Shown in pieces: positions 54,661 to 64,000 of a stretch of 64,000 nt of DNA. The notes under the pieces were generated by a model. It was not told the DNA's origin, did not search any database, and was given only the letters and a program-made list of their open reading frames with translations. Source of the stretch: Apricaphanius iberus (Eukaryota > Chordata > Actinopteri > Cyprinodontiformes > Aphaniidae). Location of the stretch: positions 2,501 through 66,500 of the forward strand of contig JAPXFQ010001708.1 in assembly GCA_028564705.1 (NCBI GenBank), read 5' to 3'. The translations under genes were made by a program, and so were the position numbers. Every line of letters starts with the position of its first letter. Positions within the stretch are counted from its first letter, which is position 1.

Positions 54661-55880
54661 TGTCACTCAGAATCCTTGTGCACTCGAGAGAAGATTCTGC
54701 AGGAACAGATCGTCTGATGTCACCGGAAGATATACGGTCTCCATGGTCATCAGGGGTCACACGTGACATTGTTGGTAAAAACACTGGCTCATTAAGCGGT
54801 GCCTTAAGCACTGAATTAGGTGCTAACTTCTCATGGCGGGTCTGCCTACCATTGCAGTGTTGTTTCTGGTTAACTACACTTTATTTTTTCTTCAGCTTGT
54901 GAACTTATGCAGCTGTAGCTCTTTGGTTCCTGAAGATGAGGAGAATCCCAACCGAGGTCCAGAACCTATTAGAACCAGGAAGGAATTTCAGATTAATATT
55001 AACTTTTCGTTTTCCTCTGAGGCATCTGGGTTTAAAATGGTTCTGTTTATATTTATTGGGATCAGGAAGCGTCACCTTCATGTTCTGGAGAAATAACATC
55101 CACACAGTTAATGAAGCATCTTCAGTGACTCAGACAGGAGGGTATTTGTAACAAGGAGCCAGAGAAACGCCTGCAGAGATCTCAGAGAGGGGGAGGAGTC
55201 AGCTCGAAGGTGTGGAAACACCTTGACAAACATTTCCACTTGAACTCATCTCCTAATCCAACTCGTCACTTTCAGAGCAGCTGATCCAGAGGCAAAAAAA
55301 TGTATTTACAGTTCGGAGAAAGATCCAAGACATGCCTCATCAGGGAAAAACAAGTAAGATAACCTTCTTCTCCTCTCTGGCCTGTGCTTTTATTTGTTAC
55401 AAACCTTCAGCGTTCCCAGGAAGGCTGACTTTCTGCAGAAAAACACACAAACATGGAGGAAGAGACAACACGAACCTGCATGGTGCATGCACAGATGGCT
55501 GAAGCCAGCTGCATGAAGGAGGCGGGGTTAACCTGCACAGCAGGTGCTGGAGAGTTTAGAACAACACTATTAGAAAAATGAAACGCAAATCATATTCTAC
55601 TATATTCTACATATTCTAATATTTCAGACAAAGATGAAGCTAAAAAAACTAGAAGATTCTTAACATGTTTAGTTATTTTAGGAACTCTTAAAGACACGTT
55701 AAATGTTATGGTTTTCATCCGGGTATTTTCGCGCATGCATACAACAATGGAGGGCAAAAAGCTTCCACACCGCTATGCAAAGCTGTGCGGTCGCAGTCGA
55801 ACAGTTAGACAAACAAAATAATACCTAAACCATTTTTGTGCAGATAATGGAAGAATTCACATCAGAAAGCTAACTATATG
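54661..55880. other. Intergenic, no feature recognised
   Basis: The first ~150 bp may still belong to the DIRS-like terminal region. Otherwise nothing is supported. Confidence 0.4.
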
Positions 55881-55888
55881 TAGAGCTA

Positions 55889-56593
55889 AGCTTCCAGACC
55901 GTTTATGACTTTTTACTTACAAGCTACGGGAGGAAATTTCCTCAGATATGACCACCGCCAGATCAGTATGGAGATATCTGCAATTATATGATCAACATGA
56001 CTGTGACTTTACACAGCAAAAGCAAAGAAGGGATACAATCACTAGGGAAAAAAACCCAGTGCTCGACTCTTCAAATACATTTTTATACCAATCGATCATC
56101 AACACAGCAGTTTGATGAGTCACAACAACCGAGTTAGCATTCAGCCAGTTTAACCCCCAACATGCGGCTATTTATAGCTCCACCAGATCACTGACATGTC
56201 ATAGAAATATTTACAACCCAAAGAAAACAACATGTTACGAGTTATGAAGCAATTTCACTGCAAACTGAAAGTTGACACAGAGCAGGCTGACGTTAGCAAC
56301 AGCTAGCTAGTGACATCACCGTCAGGCTGTTTTACTATAAACAGGCGCCCATAGAGAAATAAAATAATAAACTTACTGCCAACATGTAATCCGGCAGACG
56401 TTTGTTGAACTAGTAACATGTAAGAAAGCAGAGATAGCTAAGAGCTAGCCCACAGAGCTAGCTTCCAGACCGTTCCAAACAGCTAACAGGCTACGGTAGG
56501 AAACTCCTCAGATATGACCGCCGCCAGATCAGTATGGAGATATCTACAAATATATGGTTAATATGCCTCAACTTTACACAGCAGAAGCAAACA
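55889..56593 (+). repeat. Two direct ~135-bp repeats, about 570 bp apart
   Basis: 55889-56027 and 56460-56593 share GCTTCCAGACCGTT, CTCAGATATGACC, a CCGCCAGATCAGTATGGAGA segment with TATCT, and CTTTACACAGCA. Both are preceded by GAAAGC...AGAGCTA. This fits a tandem duplication of a ~571-bp unit or a repeat flanking an insertion. Function unknown. Confidence 0.6.
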
Positions 56594-58950
56594 ATGCACA
56601 CATTTATATTAACATCAACATACCTCCAGTGTGGGAGATTAAAAGATTCGTTCATGAGACTGGATCCCTGGAGGGATATTTCATCAGCTGGAAACCTATT
56701 AAATATCATTACAGTTCTTTTTTCTTCTATTTTCTGCAGCCTACAGCGCTGCAAATATCAACCAAGCTGATAGATTTTTCCTTTACCACCATTTTTTGTT
56801 ACTAAAGTTTTACTAACACTTTTTCCTAATTTAATGACATAGTGATAAATTATCTAGTTCTGATAGTACTGTGTTGCTATGGAAATAAGTATTTTGACCA
56901 GTAATTGATAATATGTATATTTCTCAACTTTGCAGCATGGATATAGAGGAGAGAGATTATCGGAAGAGTAGCAAGAAGCCACCGGAGCTTAGAGCAGCAC
57001 AGTCTTTTGACCTACATGGCTTTTCAGTTTTCTTTTCTTTTGCAGAAAAGCCTAGATTTAAGTTCCACTTTTTTATGTAAACTTTATGTTTACTAAGAAA
57101 CGGTAAAAAGAAGAATTTCTTTAGGTGAGTCAGTCCTGCTGCGTCCACCGCCATGTAGCGCCGATGTATTGACAAATGTCAATTAACAAAAATGTTAGGC
57201 GGTGGGGGCGATTGGTCTTTCTGCCCTCCAGAATGTAGCTGGGGGGGGCGTTGGCTCGGGGGCGTGATGTCACGTTTCAACACGTCCATAACACCATGAA
57301 TGATCCGAGTGATTTATTTCAAGAGCTTGTTTCTGTTGTTTGAGATTTAGTGGTTTAGTTTTTACCCCAAATTCTGCTAATATGTATCAAACAAATAACA
57401 AAATCATTTCATAATTTCAATGCAGAACTGTTATTTTATGACCGACTTAGGGATGGGCGAGACTGCTGGATCCAAGCATATTAATCCAGGTACAAAACAG
57501 ATCAGCACCAAGTCTGACTTGGCTCTTCCTGGGTTCTGATGTCTGTTTCGTCGTCAGTAACAGCAGAAACTGCTTTTTAATTTGCATTGTGACATTTGTT
57601 CATTCTTTGAGGCAAAAATGAGCTTCAAGTTGTAATTTCCAGAACAAAAAAACTCAAACAGAGGTTGGCATACTCAGGCAAGAAATGTAACGAAACGAAT
57701 GTAGCCTTAAGGAAACATAAATATGGGAAACATATGGATAGCCTAAATCAGCCTCTGAACATGATGAAACAAAAAACATGCAGTAACTTTCAAATAAAGT
57801 AACAAAACACTATAAAGTTTTCCCCTTTTGAATGGAATTACTGAAATAAATCATGTTTTTCATGATATTCTAACTTTATGACCAGCCACTGTATAATGAA
57901 ATACACGGATCAAGGTCTCAGTCACATTTTAGTAATATAAAGACATGGACCCCTTGCAGTTACACCATGGACCTGGTTCAGAAACACTGTTAGTGAGCAT
58001 GAATCTGGTTGGTGTGGCGGGCCGCAATCTTCAGAACCGGGTCATAAAGTCTTCTTCATGTTCGTCTGATCTTCTGCCCTCTGCTGGCCGTTCTCAGTAC
58101 ACCAGGTGGACCCGTCAGAACCGGCCCATTGCTGCTGTGAGCTCAGCTCTTCCTCCCATCAGATTCCAATTAACAACAAACAAACAAAGACCTGAAAAAG
58201 ATTCCTTCAGTTAGAGCTTTCAGGACGATCTGCTGCTTCCGTCCTGAAGAACAGAACCAACCAGTCAGCCCACAGTTCCCAGTACAGAGGGTAGCTCCCC
58301 CTGCAAGTCGTAGCTCCTGCTGCTTCCTGTTGCTCAATAAGGTTTTATTTTAATTTATTTTCCTGCTACAGGCAGCACCACCCAGTTTCCTGTTCGGAAC
58401 AGATTCCAATATTGCTCCGGGGAAAAATGGTAACAGGTGAAATTAGTGGAGCTCCGACAGGACTGAGTAATTTATAGCTCATGTGAATTTAATATTAAAT
58501 ATTTCAGAAGATGGGCGGAACATTAGACCTCAGGAGATGGAAAACTGGTGCTGCAGCACTTCCATGATGTAGGAGCACGAAACCCGGGGCAGCTGCAGAG
58601 TTCAGGCAGAGACATCCGGGCAGAGAGTGGTTAGCTTACAGTGGGAACATCAGGGTCTCCTTAGACAGAATAAGAAGAAAAACAAACTCAGCGATGCAGA
58701 GAGAGGAGGAAACAATTCAGAGAAAAGAGGAACAGAGATAAGAAGTTAGCTGAATTATCAGGACAGATCAGGAGAAGCTTCAAGGAGTTACTTAGAGGCT
58801 TTTTTAAAAGCTGAATTATGTTTTTATTTATTCAGGAAAATAACAACATGTTGTGGAATAAAACACTGGAGAAGGCATGAAAAATGAAAAAACTAAAGAT
58901 GGTTATCATCGCTGAGGACAGCCCAGATTCAAAGCTCCATGGACGACTAA
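56594..58950. other. Intergenic, no feature recognised
   Basis: No supported gene; open frames at 56491-56805 overlap on both strands. A G-run lies at 57240-57249. Confidence 0.4.
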
Positions 58951-58954
58951 AAGA

Positions 58955-59288
58955 GAAGCAACGATGCCACGTTTTTCAAACCGATACCATACCGATACTT
59001 GGTTCTGAGTACTCACCGATACCAGTCCCAATACTTCTACCACACACACAAAAAATGCATTAAATTGGAAGACAGATTTTATTTTATTGTTGTTACAACA
59101 AATGATGGTGAATTAGATTTTTTAAAAAGACCACAGAAACTAAAATGTCAGGTGAAAAATAAACATCTGTGAAATTATTGCAGAGTTTCTACATTTTAAG
59201 TAACGTTTCATGGTAAAACTAACCGATACTGATGAGAATAGATTAGAACGATATCGGACCAGAAACCTAATACTAGTAATTGCATCCG
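58955..59288 (+). mobile_element. hAT-like MITE, family A, copy 4
   Basis: Starts AGCAACGATGCCACG, contains AAACCGATACCATACCGAT, ACTTGGTTCTGAGTACT, CAACAAATGATGGTGAATTA and TTGCAGAGTTTCTACATTTT, and ends at AATTGCATCC. Close to the copies at 2404 and 15375. Confidence 0.6.
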
Positions 59289-60013
59289 TAATTATTCATA
59301 CAGTTTGTAGATCTGTTAAAGTCTCAGCGAGAAAACTTCATAAAACCAGAATGATCTTCGTATCCGGGCCGATATGGACCGCCTGCCGGCCCAGTTTGGT
59401 CCTGAACCTTCAGTCCTGGGGTTTCATACGTGCAAAAGCACGCGGAAGATGTTCACAAGATTAATTTACAATGATGAGATCAGATTAAAAGGGAAAATGT
59501 TTAATGTGTCCGCAGGTGAACAAGAAGGCCCCGCCTCCTCCTGGCTCTTTGTCCTCGTTACTTGGAAAAAGATTCTGTTGGAAAATCACCAACTATCCGT
59601 TTAACCTCTGAGCTCCTCAACACTTTCTGTTTGATTTCAGCAGAATAAGATCTGAAGGATGATAACGTGTGTGTGAGGGTGTGTTGGCGTGTGTGTGTGT
59701 GTGTGCGCTTTCAGTTTAACTTCACTGTGAATGACGACAACAACACAACAATCAACTGATCCATCAGAGGCAGCGGCTGGGTTCTGGTCACCGCTGGGTG
59801 TGGCGCCGTCACTTGACCGGGTCCAAAGGTTCCCCCGTTTGTGTAAAGCTGCCAGCTGATGGCAGTTTGATTGGTTCCTATAAAGAGGGACGATAAAACT
59901 GCCTGCAGGGAGTCAGACGTTGGTTCTGATGCAAACGGTCCAAAACGCTGCAGGAAGTTTCATTTAACTGAATATGAAGTGGACAGAAAAAACCCAATGA
60001 GGCTGTCAGAACG
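59289..60013. other. Intergenic with a (GT)n microsatellite at 59669-59706
   Basis: The GT tract is interrupted (GTGTGTGTGAGGGTGTG... then (GT)7). Nothing else is recognised. Confidence 0.5.
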
Positions 60014-61660
60014 GGTCGATCAGAACCAGGTCAAAACCAGGTCCGAAACACGTTTAAAAATAGGCCAGAACCCAGTCAAAACTCGGTCCAAAACAGGTTT
60101 AAAAATAGGCCAGAACCCGGTCAAAACCAGGTCCAAAACACACTAAAAATAGGTCAGAACCAGGTCAAAACCAGGTCCAAAACACGTTTAAAAATAGGCC
60201 AGAACCAGGTCAAAACTCGGTCCGAAACACGTTTAAAAATAGGCCAGAACCCGGTCAAAACTTTGTCCAAAACACGTTTAAAAATAGGCCAGAACCCGGT
60301 CAAAACCAGGTCCAAAACACACTAAAAATAGGCCAGAACCAGGTCAAAACCAGGTCCAAAACACACTAAAAATAGGCCAGAACCAGGTCAAAACTCGGTC
60401 CAAAACACGTTTAAAAATAGGCCAGAACCCGGTCAAAACCAGGTCCAAAACACACTAAAAATAGGCCAGAACCAGGTCAAAACCAGGTCCAAAACACGTT
60501 TAAAAATAGGCCAGAACCCGGTCAAAACCAGGTCCAAAACACACTAAAATAGGCCAGAACCAGGTCAAAACTTTGTCCAAAACACGTTTAAAAATAGGCC
60601 AGAACCCGGTCAAAACCAGGTCCAAAACACACTAAAAATAGGCCAGAACCAGGTCAAAACCAGGTCCGAAACACGTTTAAAAATAGGCCAGAACCCGGTC
60701 AAAACCAGGTCCAAAACACACTAAAATAGGCCAGAACCAGGTCAAAACTTTGTCCAAAACACGTTTAAAAATAGGCCAGAACCCGGTCAAAACTTTGTCC
60801 AAAACAGGTTTAAAAATAGGCCAGAACCCGGTCAAAACCAGGTCCAAAACACACTAAAGATAGGCCAGAACCCGGTCAAAACCATGTCCGAAACATGTTA
60901 GAAATAGGCCAGAACCAGGTCAAAACCAGGTCCAAAACACGTTTAAAAATAGGCCAGAACCCGGTCAAAACCAGGTCCAAAACCCACTAAAAATAGGCCA
61001 GAACCAGGTCAAAACTTGTCCAAAACACGTTTAAAAATAGGCCAGAACCCGGTCAAAACCAGGTCCAAAACACACTAAAAATAGGCCAGAACCAGGTCAA
61101 AACCAGGTCCAAAACACACTAAAAATAGGCCAGAACCAGGTCAAAACTTTGTCCAAAACACGTTTAAAAATAGGCCAGAACCCGGTCAAAACCAGGTCCA
61201 AAACACACTAAAAATAGGCCAGAACCAGGTCAAAACCAGGTCCAAAACACGTTTAAAAATAGGCCAGAACCCGGTCAAAACCAGGTCCAAAACACACTAA
61301 AATAGGCCAGAACCAGGTCAAAACTTTGTCCAAAACAGGTTTAAAAATAGGCCAGAACCAGGTCAAAACCAGGTCCAAAACACGTTTAAAAATAGGCCAG
61401 AACCCGGTCAAAACCAGGTCCAAAACACACTAAAATAGGCCAGAACCAGGTCAAAACTTTGTCCAAAACACGTTTAAAAATAGGCCAGAACCCGGTCAAA
61501 ACCAGGTCCAAAACAGGTTTAAAAATAGGCCAGAACCCGGTCAAAACCAGGTCCAAAACAGGTTTAAAAATAGGCCAGAACCCGGTCAAAACCAGGTCCA
61601 AAACATGTTAGAAATAGGCCAGAACCAGGTCAAAACCAGGTCCAAAACGGGTTTCAGATC
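60014..61660. repeat. 44/45-bp minisatellite, about 36 units
   Basis: About 36 tandem units ending GGCCAGAACC. A-type units (45 bp) contain ACACGTTTAAAAATAGG and usually end in CCC; B-type units (44 bp) contain ACACACTAAAAATAGG and usually end in CCA. A and B often alternate, giving an ~89-bp higher-order unit. Further variants are AACTTTGTCC and AACTCGGTCC in place of AACCAGGTCC. Because A units are 15 codons long, short open frames appear on both strands (minus 61386-61601, plus 59871-60146); these are artefacts. Confidence 0.95.
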
Positions 61661-62030
61661 CAGTCCTCCATCAGAACTGATTATTATTCATCTTTATTAA
61701 TTCATCTCCGAGGCATTAAAGAACCGGATCCGGTGGTGTTGGGTCCAGAATTGGTTCCTGTGTTTCTGAGTCACTGAACAGAATCAGAACCTCATGATGA
61801 AGCGTTCAGGTATTTTACGGTTGGTTCTGTGCATGACCCTGTGGCTGAGTGAACGGGAAGGTGGCGCCATCATGAGGAAGAAAACGTTAATGCAGCCGGA
61901 TGCAGATTGAGGAGTTCTGCCCATAGATATACGTAGACGCCTCATGGACTGACGCTGCCTATTGGAGCTGACGTACTCCCCCAGATGTGTTACATTCTTT
62001 TCTGGGCAGTGTTTGCTTCTCCTCTCATAA
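61661..62030. other. Intergenic, no feature recognised
   Basis: No supported feature. Confidence 0.45.
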
Positions 62031-62042
62031 GTCTGTAAATAC

Positions 62043-62830
62043 CAAAATAAGATCTTTCTTTCAAGATACAATGGTTTCTGTTCCATCAGCCATATTTTAT
62101 TGGGCCAATTTTGTAACCGATATTGAATGGAAAAAAGTTTGGACTCTACCACAGAGATTTTTTTTAACGAACAAAGTTAAAGAGATTTCATTTAAATTGA
62201 TACATAAGTATTACCCTACCAAACAATATTTGTCCAAATTTATGGCTGAAATAAATGTAAACTGTACCTTCTGTCAAGAACAACCTGAAACAGCTACTCA
62301 TTTGTTTTGGTCATGTAAATTTACATGTACATTTTGGAAGGACTTCCACAAGTTTATTACTGACTCTCTTCTCCCTAACTTTCAGCTACACTACAAGGAT
62401 GTTATCTTTGGCTTTTATAATTTAAAAAAAAAGGACAATGATGCTTTCTTCTTTATAAATCTGCTTTTATTTTTGGCAAAATTTCACATACACAAAACCA
62501 AAGTCCTCAACAGAAAACCGGAATTTATTGTATTAAAATTAGAATTTGCACAATATATAAAGACAATCTCCTCATCAAAAAACACCAAGGCTCTAAAGAC
62601 TGTTGACATCTGCAACTATCTGAAACTGCTGTCTTGATTTTGGCTCTTGCTATCTTTTATTTATCTATGTTCCCCCTAATTTATTATTATTATTTATTTT
62701 TATATTTTTATTTATATTATTAATTTTTTAATTTTTTTTTTTTTTGGACTCACTTTTAATTTCATTATCCCTGTCATGTTTATTGCTCGTCATTGTAATA
62801 CTACAATGTTATCTTGTAATTGTATGTATA
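62043..62830 (+). mobile_element. L1/Tx1-like LINE, ORF2 C-terminus and 3' end
   Basis: The open frame to 62637 reads WKKVWTLPQRFFLTNKVKEI, SFKLIHKYYPTKQYLSKF, CTFCQEQPETATHLFWSC (a C-x2-C-x8-H-x4-C motif typical of the L1 ORF2 C-terminus) and a FWKDFHKFI segment, then a Leu/Phe/Lys-rich end. An AT-rich 3' UTR follows to about 62830. It is 5'-truncated: endonuclease and RT are absent. The frame is uninterrupted, so the insertion may be fairly young. The upstream ATG at 61987 is probably genomic, not part of the LINE. Confidence 0.75.
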
Positions 62831-62831
62831 T

Positions 62832-64000
62832 AATTTGGACTTACGGAACCAAAACCAGAGTAAAAGATAAAAACACGTCTTTTAAACCAATCTCAGCTCC
62901 AACCAAATAGTTTTCTGAGTTTAGACGAATCAAACGCTCTGCTGCTCTGATCACCGTCACCGTTCCCTCTGAAGGAGCCATCAACTGGTTTTAACATGAA
63001 GCAGGTAGTAGATCGGTCAGTGGATGAAGGCACAGCAAATCGGCTTCACAGCACATGGACAGTTTGTCCCCAACAATGTTAGTGATAATTATAAACAATG
63101 ACGGTTATACTTCCTTCCGTTAGCATTTCTTTGATAGCCAAATAACACGAGTTACAATTACATAGTTTTATAGTCCTATAATACTGTTCGTTCTTACTTA
63201 ACCCCATATGATCTGGTTTCAGTAGTACACCAGTTGTTGCAACCATAGGCTGCATAAAAACACAGGCATGATAAGTTACCCCTAATTTTAGTCATAAAAA
63301 TCTATTTCATTTGTACGTTAAATCTCTCATGTGATTTCCCCCCCTGTGCTCTGAAAACTAATTAAATCATCCGCTGTTGTTTGTTCCTTGAAGATAAATA
63401 ATTGTTTTTGGGTTGTGGTCGGATTTTAAGACTCTTAATAAAATGAGAGAGATTCCTTTAAACGTTTTGAAGGTTTTAATATGATTTGAGTTGATCGTAC
63501 AGGAGGACAGTGACACATTACAGTAAAATGTAGAATACTGACGCGTCTCGGTCTTACAACAACAAGCTGATATTATTTCTAGCAACCTTGGTCTATCTAT
63601 TCCGCTCGATAAAGTAGGACTCTCAGGGTGACAACCAGAGACTTAGTGGCGCCTTTCTGTCTGATTAGGAAGCTGTGAACTTTGTAGACCTTCAAGGATG
63701 CCCGGTCGAAGAGCCATCTCCATGGTAACACAGGAAATGGACTATTATTATCAAAACTGTCCGACCATGACTTGGGTAAAGGCGTCAAACCAATAAGGCT
63801 AAACATTCAAACTGATACTACAACATTAAGTAAACTATGTCACAGTTGATTACAAAGTACAAATAAATCATAACACTAAATCTTGCCACCACAGGGTCAT
63901 TATTATAACTTACTTATCCTGCACATGTCAAATCCACGTTCTCTATACAATATGTGCTCTTTAAATAATTCAATAAAATTCACCAGATAGCTGCCCGTTC
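62832..64000. other. Intergenic, no feature recognised
   Basis: No supported gene. Minus-strand frames at 63367-63585 and 63597-63806 are short, and I see no splice signals or family resemblance. Confidence 0.4.

Noticed and set aside
61386..61601. 71-codon minus-strand frame with WPIFKPVLDLVLTGF repeats
   Set aside because: It is the minisatellite read in frame because A units are 45 bp.
60014..61660. CRISPR-like array
   Set aside because: Units are contiguous and all repeat, without unique spacers; the context is a vertebrate genome.
63367..63806. Terminal exon of a neighbouring gene such as atg5
   Set aside because: The human order would place atg5 downstream of prdm1, but neither minus-strand frame resembles its C-terminus and no splice acceptor in phase was found.

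Overview
This is a stretch of a ray-finned (teleost) fish chromosome. The evidence is spliced vertebrate genes with canonical GT-AG introns, fish-type LINEs (L2/Rex-like and L1/Tx1-like), a Ty3/gypsy and a DIRS-like retroelement, hAT-type MITEs, and dense (GT)n, (TACC)n and minisatellite DNA. There are no operons, CRISPR arrays or bacterial genes.

Two protein-coding genes can be reconstructed exon by exon. On the minus strand, the 5' part of prep (prolyl endopeptidase) runs off the left edge. Its first coding exon is at 10354-10395 and six further exons lie at 1869-162; together they encode about the first 273 residues. On the plus strand, a complete prdm1 (Blimp-1) gene runs from a probable non-coding exon near 31.3 kb through six coding exons (31755-39095) and a ~0.95 kb 3' UTR. 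The predicted protein has 708 residues: a PR domain, a proline-rich middle and five zinc fingers. The head-to-head PREP/PRDM1 arrangement is the same as on human chromosome 6q21, which supports both calls.

Region by region: 0-10.4 kb is prep, whose 8.5 kb first intron holds a fold-back element, MITEs and two LINE fragments. The 10.4-31.3 kb interval between the two genes is AT-rich, with nested hAT MITEs, a LINE with an intact YADD motif, LINE tails in both orientations, old DNA-transposon remnants and two repeat-free blocks that look like enhancer candidates (16.86-17.8 and 28.7-29.1 kb). 31.3-40.1 kb is prdm1. 40-48 kb is intergenic, with a hAT-like remnant, a perfect (TACC)35 array and an L2 fragment. 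48257-52748 is a 4,492-bp Ty3/gypsy element on the minus strand, with 190-bp LTRs differing at one base, an open pol with every catalytic residue visible, and a GGGAAAC frameshift heptamer at the gag/pol overlap. 53.1-54.7 kb is a decayed DIRS-like tyrosine-recombinase element ending in an ~81-bp palindrome. 60.01-61.66 kb is a 44/45-bp minisatellite of about 36 units, and 62.04-62.83 kb is an L1-like 3' end.

The most notable non-genic signals are the frameshift site with a candidate stem at canonical spacing, a 13-bp perfect fold-back that splits the gag reading frame of the otherwise young gypsy copy, nested insertions with readable order, and a perfect 14-bp hairpin in a prdm1 intron. All homology statements come from reading the translations and from knowledge of the families; no database search was run.
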